From the NCBI GenBank assembly GCA_947846985.1, contig CANTUZ010000023.1:6219677-6283676 (forward strand): a DNA stretch of 64,000 bases, written 5' to 3'. The translations under genes and the position numbers were made by a program. Positions within the stretch are counted from its first letter, which is position 1. The number at the start of each line of letters is the position of its first letter. The stretch is from Fratercula arctica (lineage: Eukaryota > Chordata > Aves > Charadriiformes > Alcidae). The notes beneath the pieces were generated by a model. It was not told the origin of the DNA. It did not search any database and was given only the letters and a program-made list of their open reading frames with translations. This document shows, one piece after another, positions 47,565-58,959 of the stretch.

Positions 47565-47940
47565 TCCTATGTGAAATTACGCCTGCATGGATATGTCTCT
47601 TTAAAGAGAAGAAAAAAAATACTTAGTTGATGCTTAATGAATGAATGTCTGTACATATGTAGATTTAAAGTATGATGGAAGTGCTCAGTGATAGGGTGAG
47701 AGCCCCATACGTCTTGAGTCAAGAAAGTCCCATAATGATCTCATTGGTGCCAATTTAACTCCCAAAGTTTGCTTTGACTTAGCACATTTAAAGAGGCATT
47801 TAATGTGGAGCATTTAGCTTGTGTATGGAAACATCATTTTTGTGTCCAGTGCTTACTAAGATAAAATAGTAATATTTGGTGAAAAAAAAATGAAGGTTTT
47901 AGCTGCTTGTTTGATCTTGTCCGGTTTCCACCATAACTGA

Positions 47941-48158
47941 ATTACAGAATCGCAGAAGTGCTGAGATTGGAAGGGACCTCTCGAGATCACCTAGCTCAGC
48001 CCACCTTGCTCAAGCAGGGTCAGCTACACCAGTTTGCCTGGGAATGTGTCCAGTCAATATGTCCATAGATGGAGATTTCACAACCACGCTGGATAACCTA
48101 TTCCAATGTTCAACCACCCTCATGGTAAAAAAGTGTTTTCTTCTGTTGAGATGGATTT
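47941..48158 (-). mobile_element. CR1 LINE, older copy, 5'-truncated
   Basis: The + strand reads ATTACAGAATCGCAGAAGTG, GATTGGAAGGGACCTCTCGA, GATGGAGATTTCACAACCAC and CATGGTAAAAAAGTGTTTTC, the complement of a CR1 3' UTR. It is distinct from and more diverged than groups A-D. The tail is partly preserved. Confidence 0.85.
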
Positions 48159-50945
48159 AATCATCATGATTTGAGAATGCAGAGGACTCTGCGTAGAGTT
48201 GAGACCACAGATAGCTTAACTGTGCACTTGCAGTAGCTTAGACTAGAGTGACCTCTGCTTTGGGAAAATTATTTTGCCAGTTAATTCAAGATAGATTTGA
48301 TCTTCTGTCCTGGTTTGAGGGCCCAAACCACATCTTCCATCTTTGGCCACATCTCTCAGGTAGCGAGGACCTGGTGTGGACACTTAATTCTGTACAGATA
48401 CTGCAGCTGAGTGTGGGATTTCTCTTACAGAAGGTTTTCAGACACTATGTTGTAAATATAAAATGATAATGGGCCTTCACTGTAGCAATGTAGAGTAACA
48501 TTGTCCTGGTAAGGATGACAGTGTGAGGTAGAGGACAAAGTAAATTAAACTGTTTTATAGCTGTGATAAACTCCTGGTTTGGCAGAGTAATATTTTGTTC
48601 GATAACATAGGCATTTACTGTGACTTCGTTGACATGTTATGACTGTGGTGGTTTTGCTCTGTTATTCTACTGGCCTGCACATTTTCCTAAATTCAAAATA
48701 CACTCATGGTTTTAGAGACAACTGGATTGAACAAACTAGTCCCTTGAAATGTCCCAGTCATTGCTGCTAGTCTTGATGTGTGTGATGAATTCTTTCCGTG
48801 AGTTGAAGGCACCCTGTTGGCCGTTGGAAGGTTTGTTGATGGATTTTCGGTTATTTGGGTTCATCAATCCCCCCCTTCAGAGAAGGGGACAACGATAGTA
48901 TCCAGCTAATAGCAAGACCATACAAACCTGAAGAGAATTAGGTCGTGGATTGGGGATGGAAGACGTGCTAATGCGAAAATAAATGCCAAAGCTGGGGTGT
49001 GTAATCGCAGATTGTGTGCGCACGTGTATGTTGGTGGTTGGTTGGTTTTTAAGGGAGTGTAAATCACAACATTCAGTGCCTTTATAGGTACTTAGATGGA
49101 TTGACAACACAAAAATGTCATTTCCAAAATTTCATCTAGCTCCTACTTCTGAAAAATTTAATATCCTAAAGCTCGCTTGCTTACTTCAGTTCCTGAAACT
49201 GTGGTAGCTCTACTGGTAATATTTTTCCCCCACTTAACTGAGCAGGAGGGCTGATTTCAGGGGATTTAATAAAAAGAAAATGGCATTTCAGTCTTTCATA
49301 ATGTAACACTGCATAGAGTTATCACTTATCTCTTAACTGAAAACAACCTGGTATAAAACACACAGAATATAGAATCTGCAAATGGAAAATTCTTCTTGCT
49401 TCAACCCACTTCCTTTTGTTGCATCAGCAGGAAAGTATTTATATACAAGATATAGTTCTCGCGGTGAGTGACAGATTACCATCTTTGCCCATGCACGTGA
49501 CTCTTAATATATCTTCAGATATATTCTATTGAGTATGTGGGTGTCAAAATAAAGCAAAATAATACATAGTTCTTCCAAGCGGCTCTACTTCCAGAAAGCT
49601 TATTGGTGTTGTCAGTTGTTACGTGATGAGATGCATAAACTGCAGAGTGTGTATCCACTCTTCTTGAAACTAGAAGGGAACTGATATTCAATATTCCATG
49701 TGAGTTACAGTCGTGATTGTCAGATCAAAGTAACATCCTGTCAGTTCCAATTTGCTGCTATTTTCCTGAAATTTTAACGGGATGAATCCTTCAACGTTCC
49801 TATTCAGGTGTCAGGCTTGCATCATGATGAATTCAACCTGTTCCCTTTTGACATCCATCCTGATAAGTGTAGCCCAAAAATACGCATTATTGAATGTTAT
49901 GGAACATTCCTAATACATACCAGTAAAACTGGCAAATGGAAAGGATGGTAACTCTTAGAACTACTGAGCTGATTCTGTCCTTTGTTTGGCTTCATTTCTG
50001 TGTTTCTGATAGAATACACAATAAATAAAAAGCCGAACCTGAGGTTGGCAGCCTCAGTTACTTTTAATTAGGTTTAAATTCTGCGTGATTGAAGTCAATA
50101 GTTGAAAATCGTCTTCATGCCTGTGGTAAACCGCCATGAATTTGATTACTGGAAGACAATCTTACTAAATACAGGCTAGGTTGTTGTTTGCTGTGAATTA
50201 TAGGTCTCTACTGAAGTAACTGGAGTTGGCACATAGACACTGGAGGTGATTCTTCCATTTTGAGTATTTTTGTGGGGGTGTGTATCTTTTTTCATACATG
50301 GGTCCAAGCAAGTTAGCAATTTGGAAGCTGACACGCTAAATACAATAACTGAAGAGGGTGCGCGGAAGTTCCGAAAAGATGAAAAGTGTGCTAGCTAAGA
50401 AACTGGAGTAGGGTTAATTTTGCCATTCTTGCATGTATTTAATATTAAAAATGACATGCAAGTAAGTTAAACTTTGGAAAGTGAGTTCAAAACATCAGTG
50501 TGGTGATATAGTGATAAAACACTTTGATTTTTCTGGTCTCTGCTATCACGTTCTTATCCTGCCCATCTTTTCTGAAAAGTAACTTCTGCAATTCCCATTT
50601 TAATGTGTGAACTCTACTGGCACAGAACTTGCCTATCGGTTGCCCATCGTAGATCTCGTCTTGATCTCTGACTAGGAATGTCTCAGACCAAGGATGCTGC
50701 TTTCAGCAGGATCTAATTAGCCTTTGGCAGTGGTCAGTATCTATGAATATGTAACAGTACCAGTTCTTGGATTTGGTCCTCAGACCTGCGAAACATCATA
50801 CGTTGCCCCGCCAAAATCAGTGGAAGTTCAGTGCTGGGTCACCTGCGTTTGTGTCTGTCCTGAAGTGTCAAAGGCTGTTTGTGGTTACTGGGGTTATGGC
50901 AGTTTGAGATGTCCCAACCTCCAGAGGCTTGGGAAGACCCTGTAA
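48159..50945. other. Non-coding stretch, no gene recognised
   Basis: About 2.8 kb of AT-rich DNA; no gene, RNA or repeat family recognised. Confidence 0.5.
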
Positions 50946-51121
50946 CAGAATCATTGAAGTTGCAAGGGACCTTTAAGATCACCAAGTCCAACCATCAACC
51001 CAACACTACTAAGTCCACCGCTAACCCATGTCCCCCAGCACCAGGTCTACCCATCTTTTGCTTACCTCCAGGGATGGTGATTCCACCACTGCCCTGGGCA
51101 GTCTGTGCCAATGTTTGATAA
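50946..51121 (-). mobile_element. CR1 LINE, 5'-truncated, group C
   Basis: The + strand CAGAATCATTGAAGTTGCAA, GGGACCTTTAAGATCACCAA, CTCCAGGGATGGTGATTCCA and GCCAATGTTTGATAAA is the complement of the group C 3' UTR seen at 30570 and 52784. The tail is intact at 50946 and the 5' break is at about 51121, only 20 bp from the next CR1. Confidence 0.92.
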
Positions 51122-51141
51122 AAGCAGTTGTGTGAGGACAC

Positions 51142-51627
51142 GTCCTCAGCACAAGAAGGACATGGACCTGTTGGAATATGGGGCCAGAGGAGGCCACGAA
51201 GATAATCCAAGGGCTGGAGCCCCTCTGCTGTGGGGACAGGCTGAGAGAGCTGGGGGGGTTCAGCCTGGAGAAGAGAAGGCTCCGGGGAGACCTTCCAGCC
51301 CCTGCCAGTCCCTCAAGGGGCTCCAGGAAAGCTGGGGAGGGACTCTGGAGCAGGGAGGGGAGCCATGGGATGAGGGGGAAGGGTTTTACACTGAAAGAGG
51401 GGAGACTGAGATGAGATGTGGGGAAGAAATTGTTGGCTGTGAGGGGGGTGAGCCCCTGGCCCAGGTTGCCCCGAGAAGCTGTGGCTGCCCCATCCCTGGA
51501 GGGGTTCAAGGCCAGGTTGGACGGGGCTTGGAGCAACCTGGGCTGGTGGGAGGTGTCCCTGCCCAGGGCAGGGGGTGGGAATAGATGGTCTTCAGGGTCC
51601 CTTCCAACCTGAACCATTCTGTGAGTC
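51142..51627 (+). mobile_element. CR1 LINE, 5'-truncated, group A
   Basis: A + strand CR1 beginning in CCTCAGCACAAGAAGGACAT. It continues through the end-of-ORF2 and 3' UTR to GGGTCCCTTCCAACCTGAAC and the tail CATTCTGTGAGTCT. It lies head to head with the minus-strand group C copy at 50946-51121. The 159-codon + frame and the 198-codon minus frame through this region are by-products of the repeat. Confidence 0.95.
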
Positions 51628-52783
51628 TCTGCCTCAGTACACGGTTAGGCAACTTAAATAGATTTATTTTTTTTTTCCAAAAAAAGTTAACCGACTTCTC
51701 ACTTAACTGTTTAAGTAGCGCTTTCAGGACACTGCTGCTGTCGTGGTGTGCAATGGCAATAAGCAACAGGGGACGGGAACAGCATAAGCAGCTCCAGGAG
51801 TATTTTCAAGATGATCTCTCTCAAAACAGTCTTGATGTAGGCACCAAAGCACCATTGTATTGCTGCTGAAGTGGCCTGGATTACTACGGGCGTGTATTTG
51901 TCTGCTTACGTTCCCTCCAATTTATTTCCTTGCAAGTTGCAAAACTACAGAGCAGATGTTTCAAATAGAATACTAAGATCTGAAAAGAATAACAACATAA
52001 GCAGAAGGCGCTCACTGATGCCAGTAAGTTCTTCATCGCTGTGGCTTATTCATAAACATGAGCAGATAAGTATTCAAGGGGAAGAAAGGACTAATTTTTA
52101 AGTGATTGAGGCAAAATTTCTTCACACAAAATATCTTACACAGCGCTGCTAGGCAAATCGAGTGATAAAGGTAGAGTGTTGTTTGAGAGAGGAGTTGACA
52201 CAAATTTAATAGAAATAGAGAGATCCCAAGCACCCAGCTAACGTTTTTGTTATTTAAAGAGAGAGGCATTTAGGCTGATCCGTACAGCGTTTCCTAGGGT
52301 TAATAATGGTAAGTCTCGGTTTCCTTCAGCTCTCAGCCAGGTTTGTGTGTAGGACAAGGCTCCAGTTCCAGAAACTCGTTAAAGGGCTGCTGCCCTCCTC
52401 CCGCCCCAACGCCTCCGGAGGAGTAAGGCAAAAAAAGCCATCGGGAAGCAGGAAGGATGTGGATGGCAGAAAACGGTAGCGGATGTGGGCATGGATTTGG
52501 GATTATAACTAATGAGAATTATCCAAGTGTGAGGCCTGATGCCACTTTTGAGTGCAACTCACTGTAAATCGGGCAACATGGTTGTATTGGGTTAATTTCA
52601 GATTATTAAGCTTCTATCAGAAGGGTCCTTTTTTTTTTTTTTAACCTCCTCTTCTGAAGATGGTGTTGGAAGGCAGGCTGTGCAGTAGCGTGTAAAGGAA
52701 CCAGGTCTTTATAGGGGGGCCATATTTACTGTTAAAGCCTTTTTAATGTGGGGATTTGTGTGCTGTAATGTCTGAGGCAGAGC
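51628..52783. other. Non-coding stretch, no gene recognised
   Basis: No gene or repeat recognised; T-rich runs lie near 51663 and 52628. Confidence 0.5.
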
Positions 52784-52976
52784 AAAGGGTTGTCAAGCAT
52801 TGGAAGAGGCTGCCCAGGGCAGTGGTGGAGTCGCCATCCCTGGAGGGATTGAAAAGCCGGGCAGACGCGGTGCTGAGGGACGTGGGGTAGTGGGGGTTTG
52901 GGCAGTGTTGGGTTGACGGTTGGACTTGATGATCTGAAAGGTCCCTTCCAACCTCAACGATTCTACGATTCTATGA
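52784..52976 (+). mobile_element. CR1 LINE, 5'-truncated, group C
   Basis: A short + strand CR1 tail: AAAGGGTTGTCAAGCATTGG, GAAGAGGCTGCCCAGGGCAG, TTGGACTTGATGATCTGAAA, AGGTCCCTTCCAACCTCAAC. It ends with two clear octamers, GATTCTAC and GATTCTAT. It is highly similar to the end of the 30570 copy. Confidence 0.95.
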
Positions 52977-53037
52977 AATACAGCCACAGTATCAAAGACG
53001 TTGCCTCCAAAATGCTCCAGCAGAGGCAAAAGGAAGC

Positions 53038-53160
53038 ATTGCTGTTCCCCGTTTTTACAGAGGGGCAGTATGGATCCGCAGCAAGTGACTTGGCCGTGGT
53101 GTTGTCTTGGTGTCTCTGGCAGAGCTGTGAGTTGGGAAAACTGGTTTCAGGTCCCACCCC
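53038..53160 (-). mobile_element. MIR-family SINE relic
   Basis: The + strand CCCCGTTTTTACAGAGGGGC, GCAAGTGACTTGGCCGTGG, CTCTGGCAGAGCTGTGAGTT and CTGGTTTCAGGTCCC parallels the MIR complement in order: CCCCATTTTACAGATGAGG, TAAGTGACTTGCCCAAGG, GTGGCAGAGCTGGGATT, GAACCCAGGTC. It sits 60 bp after a CR1 tail. Confidence 0.7.
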
Positions 53161-53610
53161 AGTGTGTGAAACGAGAACGCTCCTAATCGGATGGCAATTA
53201 CAAGAGTAGAGCAGGAAAAGGCAAACTGGAACAGCGTGCCAAACCTATGCATAGATTTGTTAGCAATTTCCTTTCTTATTTAACTGCATAAATAATCAAA
53301 CGTGAATATTGGGAAAGCTGAGATATTTCCCTTGGGATCTAGACCTGCCTTGCATGTTTAAAATATTTATATATTGGAGCTGTCAGTTTTTCCAACTCTA
53401 TCAAGGCTGGAACAACTATAGGATCTACAGATGAAAGATGGTACTTGAAAAGGAAAAGCAAGCAGTGTGTTAGGCCCATTTAATTTAAATGTGCTGTCTT
53501 AAATCTAAAGCGCTGTCTCCGCTGTGTCCGTGCAGTTTGGCTCCTTATTAGTATTACTAAGAAAGAAAAGATATTTTAAAGCAGGCATGGTTTGAGATTA
53601 AGGTAATTTA

Positions 53611-53990
53611 AGCGAGCGCGGTGGTTTAGAATACCAAGGCGCTTTTGTGCTGAACTCATTGTACTCGGAGGCGAGGAGGGAGGCTGGAGATGTGACAGCT
53701 TTGAAATGATGGCTGAGCCGCCCCGATTCCCATCTCTCCCGGGAATAGGGGGGAGAGGAGGTACCTGGCGGCGTGGGGAGGAAGGAGGGATGAAGAGGAT
53801 GAAGGGCAGCGCAGAGGGTTTGCCCTGAGACTGCCGTGAGCAGGTCAGCCCAGCGCGGTCCCGCTCCCGGTGTTTGCTCCGGGCGCGTTGACGGAGCGAT
53901 GCTGAGCTGTACAAGTCGCAAACTCGGTTCTTGTCCCCGTGAAAAGCCGAGGGGCTGCCGCCAGACCTGTCGGGGGCTTACGCGTGTGGC
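53611..53990. promoter_or_regulatory. Small CpG island, candidate promoter
   Basis: By eye about 30 CpGs in about 380 bp with G+C well above the surroundings. Examples are AGCGAGCGCGGTGG, CAGCGCGGTCCCGCTCCCGG, CCGGGCGCGTTGACGGAGCG and CTTACGCGTG. The count is near what base composition predicts, so CpG depletion is absent, which fits the usual CpG-island definition. Such islands usually mark unmethylated promoters. Fifty bases downstream is a strong donor-like site on + (ACAGG|GTAAGAT at 54053/54054), which could end a first exon. No coding sequence is recognisable in it on either strand. Confidence 0.5.
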
Positions 53991-55155
53991 ACAACGGCTC
54001 TGAAAAACTCATCAGGGAGGAGAATCTTTTTTTATTTATCGGCAGATAACAGGGTAAGATGCAATTGTGTGAAGGGTTTTGAAGTCACCTCCTTCTGGCA
54101 GAAAACAGCACCACTGTATTAACCCTGATGACAGAGGGTCCTTGTTAAAGGACTCTGGCCTTTGTTAAAGGCTAGGATTCAAAAAAACACCCTGAGATTG
54201 CTTTCAGTTTTGTTTCTCTGGGAGGTTTTCCTTTGTTTTTGTGTATGTGTAGGACCTTTCATTATGGGGTACTGGCCTGTGATTGGAATTTCGATGTGAC
54301 AGTTTAATAAAAGCAACAAGAGCTCATTTGGTGATTTAATAAAATCTCAGAGCCTGGGTATTATGAAGATGACAGTACAGAATAATCCACTGAGCTTCTG
54401 CGGGCTGGGAGAGCATTTCTCCTCCGTTCCTCCAACCTTACCGAGATTTTACAGTGACTCCTGGGCTCAATGGTTCCCTCAGGCAGAAGAAAGGGAGCCT
54501 AAACATGTGAATATAATTGAATTTTTTAGATCTTTATGTATTTGATTACCGAGGGAAAACCAAGTAGATTTGGGTAATACGATGCCCCCACGCAGGAATC
54601 TTTGCTATTCTTACAGGTGCTTTGTTTATTTTGTTTCCTTTTTCATTTAAGGCATTTTCTGAGCAGGCTAATGAGAAGTTGACGACAGCTGAGTGAGGAT
54701 CTTGCTCATTTTTAGCTGGGCCTTGCTGTAGCAGCAATGTCACGGGGAAAAAAACAACCCTGTATTTGCAGTCGTATTTCTATTTGGGTTCTAAAATGGA
54801 TGCGGAACGAGCAGCAGCATTTGTTCTCGTCGTATTTGCAATCCCTGTAGAAAACCTCAGGGAGCTCAGCAGCTCCTTTTCTCTGCCGCTGCTCTCGTCT
54901 GTCGTCTGAGCCGCACCGAGGGGAAGAGACCATGGAGAAGACGAATTTAATCAGCGAAGCTTCCAGAGACCAGTACTAGCAACACCACCATTCTCGATCA
55001 GTTATTATTTCTTTGGGTGGAAATATACCCAGCATCAGATAATGCTCTTTCAATAATTGCCTATTACAGAGGTGTTTGAAGTTAATGAAGAACTAGTTTG
55101 GGGTTCGTTTTCAGAAGGGTTTGGTTTTCTTTCTCTGCTAGCGTCTGAGTGCTGC
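53991..55155. other. Non-coding stretch after CpG island
   Basis: No exon recognised. CpGs continue at lower density near 54855-54925. There a 73-codon minus-strand frame (54933-54712) begins MVSSPRCGSDDRREQRQRKG; it has no domain I can name. Confidence 0.45.
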
Positions 55156-55186
55156 CCATTAAGTGCATCTACGGAGCACTTAATGG
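55156..55186. repeat. 11-bp perfect inverted repeat
   Basis: CCATTAAGTGC, nine-base spacer, GCACTTAATGG. Each arm contains TTAAGTG, which resembles the NK2-class homeodomain core, here as an inverted pair. It could fold as a hairpin in RNA. Function is unproven. Confidence 0.8.
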
Positions 55187-56002
55187 CATGAAAATTGTTT
55201 GATGGAACCATCCTGTGTAATGAGGTATTTCAGCAATTTATTCCGTAAAAGATGTTAGCACCAAAAATTAGAACTCTGGGCAGGCTCGTGGGCAGGTGTG
55301 AAAACCTGTCGAGTCTCCCCGTAGACAGAAAACTATTTCCTGTGGAAAATTTTCCTTAAGGATATGTTCTTGTGACTGTATGAAATGAAAGCCAAATGAT
55401 GCACATTCAGGAGAGGTCATTGAAGTGTAAGTTATTTGACAAGATAAATTAAAATTTACCCTTACCCTGCTTGACACAAGCTAAAAGCTGGGATTTGAGG
55501 TCTAGTGGGTTATTTTAATTCAGAGAACAAACGGGTTCTGAGGGCAGATATCCTTATTTGTGACAGTATTACCTGAACTCCTCTTTCCCTCGGCGTAGGA
55601 GGAATCACACAGCAGGGGATGGTTTCTTTGTTCACTTCTCCAGGCCTTTCTTTAGCCAGGGTTTTACCTTAAAACAGCTTCTTCCTCCTCTTCTCCCCAG
55701 AAAATAGTCTCTTTGAGCGACACTGGCAGGGTTTTCCTAGGGCCATGGGTTTTCTTACTGCGAGCCTAAAATGAATTCCATTGTTCACATACGTCTGATA
55801 TTCCATTTGGGATTACGTTCCCTGGTGTTTTAACTGCCTGAAACAGAAGATGGGGCTTGGTCCCATCTCGTCTGAATGGAAAACAGCCCTGAAAACTTTG
55901 CGGTCAGTGGAGTTTTTTCTGTGCCCAATGAAGATACATCCCTCCCTGTTCCGACAGTATGGCAATGCTGTACATTTCCACCATGCTCCTAATGCTAAAT
56001 TC

Positions 56003-56165
56003 ACATTATTTTATCTTATTCTATTTTTATTTATTTTTATTTTACTTCATTTTTTATTTTTTTTTATTTTTTATTTTATTTTATTGTTTTAATTTATTAT
56101 TTATTTTATTATTTTTCTATTTTCTCTTATTATTTTTATATTTTCTTTTATCTTTTCAATTCTTA
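56003..56165. repeat. TTTTA-rich low-complexity tract
   Basis: About 160 bp made almost only of T and A on the + strand, in imperfect TTTTA/TTTTAT units with occasional C. A hydrophobic FYLF-type open frame through it is an artefact of the repeat. It is likely prone to slippage. Confidence 0.9.
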
Positions 56166-58135
56166 TCCTCTTTTCCCCTCTCAGATCATCTCTCTCTCAC
56201 CTGGTCAGCCGTGAAGAGCGGAAACTAAAAATTAAGTCCCTGCCTCGAGGTTGTTCTGTATTCACACCAACGCGGCAGCTGGAGAATAAAGGCAGCAAAC
56301 CCCGCAGAACCAGCAGCACTGATTGCAGCCGCCTTTGTTGCCTTTCGGCGCGGTTCAAAGCGGTGGGAGGACAAGGTAAAAGCAAACATAGGACATTTCT
56401 GGGAGTTAGTAGTTACACTGGACTGTCTTGAGAGATGTCTCGGCGGCATCCTTGAGAGAAGCTGTTAAAGAAATGTCTGGCGATACCTTGTTAATGTGAC
56501 ACGCTGCAGAGCAAAAGCGAAAGTGTGCCTGTTTTGTAGAAAAGGCAGACTGAGAGAGACCGACCGCTCTCGGTTTTGAAGGACACGACACTTCAAGTTT
56601 CTTTATTCTTGTTAGACAAAAGAGGGCATAATTAGACTCCCGGCAGGCTTCTGTCTTAACGAAATCAAGGGGGAGTTTCTTTATATGTCAGGTTAGCGAC
56701 AGTGTCTCCTATAGCTATAAACCTACTCAAGTGTTTCCAAGACCTGGCTAGTGCACGAGCTTGCTGCGAGCTTTGTGTATCCACAGCGAGAGGCCCGTCG
56801 CGCGAACGGGAACATCCATTTGCTGTTATTATGCCGTTGTCATCTGGGGGTTTTTTTTGTCTATTATCGCTCCAGCCATGTTTTGAAATAAACACTCCCC
56901 TCCCACGGATCTGCTGCTTTGCGGTGCGTGTTTGGAGATTGCTGGGGCTGCATATCAATGGGCGTTAGGAGGAAACCAGAGAAGTCCTGGGATTTTTGTG
57001 AGCCAATCCCATCATCTGTCTTTTTGTGAGCTTGGAAAGTTGTCAGTCAGCGCAGAAAAAACGCTGGCGAGCCTGGCCGTTCCCTTGCTGCTGAAGGGGT
57101 TTCTGGAAGGACAGCTGAAGTCATGCGGTGAATCCTTAAACAAGTCAATAACATGGAGGAAAATGGTGCAGTCAGGGGGAGGTTCCTCCTAGATTTTTGG
57201 GGGGCCAGCTTTGTTTTGTGGGCTACTGCTTTTAGGACAAAGGACAAAGCAGTGAAGGATGCCAAAACCCCCTTCCTAGGAATCCAGGCAGCGTTTTCAT
57301 CAGGTTAATACCCTTAGCGCTCCTTTAAGGTGGTGCAGAGAAGCACGTGGCTACCGTCTTACCAACCCTAGCAGTTAAATAACCTGAATAAGTAAAGTTG
57401 AGCGAGGAAGACGTAATTTTGAGGTTACCTGTTACGTACGAGGTCTGTTGTGGGTGAATGTCAGGTATTGCTGTCAGGAGGTGGGGCAGCATCACTTCTG
57501 GATCTGGATGGTTGAAGGTTTTGAGGTTCTGTTGAGGCCACTGGTAGGGTTTCTGTGTCTGGGGTACGAAATTAGACTCGTAACCGACATTTGTGAGAAA
57601 TACTGGTGAACTGTTCTGCTATAAGGTAGCGCGTCTAAACAGCAAGACAGCAGTTACGTTGGCAGTGCTACGCAGGATCAGCATGAACCTGGAGCAAAAG
57701 AAAGAAAAATGGTGCTTTCTGTTATGCGCTATGTTAATAAACTGTCTTCGGGAGAGGCCTGGGATATCTCCTTCTTGGTGGGAGCCCAGGACCTCGCCAA
57801 AGCACGGCTCAGAGCTGGAGGCAGCGCAGAGAATCTGCGGGAGCTTTAGTGCCTCCAGTCATTCTGCTCCTCCATAAACCCACTTTCGAATGGTTTAATG
57901 CACAATTTGTAAAATAGTCTGGTGAACTAATTGAACTTGCCACAAATTCTAGCTGCAGACAGGTCGTAGAAGGCAGATGGAATGCGGAGCTTTGTTCCGA
58001 ACCTGACATAATGGCCACAGTGCTAATGATTTCATGGGTCTGTATCCACAGGAGACTTGTTTGGAGCGGAACGCTTGATCACTTCTACAATATGAACAAA
58101 ATGGATGTAGAAAAGGAGGTTCTTGTTATTCTTTC

Positions 58136-58154
58136 TTTTTTTTTTTTTTTTTTT
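58136..58154. repeat. Poly-T tract (T19)
   Basis: Nineteen consecutive T within a longer T-rich run; simple repeat. Confidence 0.9.
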
Positions 58155-58476
58155 GTTTTGCTACTTTTTGGGATTATGTTTTCTTTGTCAGGGAATTTTC
58201 TAGACAGAAAGAAAGAAATCAAAACCTACCAGAAAAATAAAATACCAAGGAGAGTGTGACTTGCAGCTGAATGAACAAATCTGACACTGACGATAAGCAT
58301 TATTGTTCAGTAGTCACATAAATGTGAGGAAGGCACGGCCACGCATTTTGAGACAGAAACCTCTGGTGCTGGGTACTAAGGAACGGAGGACGGAAAGCTC
58401 AGAGTTGTTGCACGCAGAAGAGCAGGTGCAGCAGTTTTTTGAGCTCACCTTTTACTTCTGCCGTGTTGGGGGTGGG

Positions 58477-58959
58477 AGAATCATAGAATCATGGAATGGT
58501 TCAGGTTGGAAGAGACCTTAAAGCCCATCCAGTGCCACCCCCTGCCCTGGGCAGGGACACCTCCCACCAGCCCAGGTTGCTCCAAGCCCCGTCCAACCTG
58601 GCCTTGAACCCCTCCAGGGATGGGGCAGCCACAGCTTCTCTGGGCACCCTGGGCCAGGGGCTCACCCCCCTCACAGCAAACAATGTCTTCCTGATATCCA
58701 ATCTAAATCTCCCCTCCTTCAGTTTGAAACGATTACTTGTCCTATCATCACACTCCCTGCTCCAGAGTCCCTCCCCAGCTTTCCTGGAGCCCCTTTAGGG
58801 CCTGGCAGGGGCTGGAAGGTCTCCCCGGAGCCTTCTCTTCTCCAGGCTGAACCCCCCCAGCTCTCTCAGCCTGTCCCCACAGCAGAGGGGCTCCAGCCCT
58901 CCCAGCATCTCCGGGGCCTCCTCTGGCCCCGCTCCAACAGCTCCGTGTCCTTCTTGTAC
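58477..58959 (-). mobile_element. CR1 LINE, 5'-truncated, group A
   Basis: The + strand starts with two tail complements (AGAATCATAGAATCATGG). It runs through AAGAGACCTTAAAGCCCATC and AGGGACACCTCCCACCAGCC to CAACAGCTCCGTGTCCTTCT near 58959. A short stretch around 58680-58745 differs from its siblings, while the rest is close to 45517-46008. Confidence 0.95.

Larger units (their letters stand above)
46009..47940. other. Non-coding stretch, one exon-like segment
   Basis: No gene identified. It contains the exon-like segment at 46653-46826 and a TTG microsatellite at 47541-47564, both listed separately. Confidence 0.5.
55187..58476. other. Non-coding stretch with TTTTA tract
   Basis: No gene recognised. 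It holds the TTTTA-rich tract at 56003-56165 and a T19 run at 58136-58154. Modest CpG clusters lie near 56270-56360 and 56745-56820. Confidence 0.5.

Noticed and set aside
51021..51617. 198-codon minus-strand open frame, the longest in the window
   Set aside because: It runs antisense through a CR1 copy and across the head-to-head junction. The same antisense peptide (HQPRLLQAPSNLALNPSRDG) recurs at the other group A CR1 copies, so it is repeat-derived.
55959..56228. Hydrophobic 89-codon frame that looks like a membrane protein
   Set aside because: It is the translation of a TTTTA-rich low-complexity tract.
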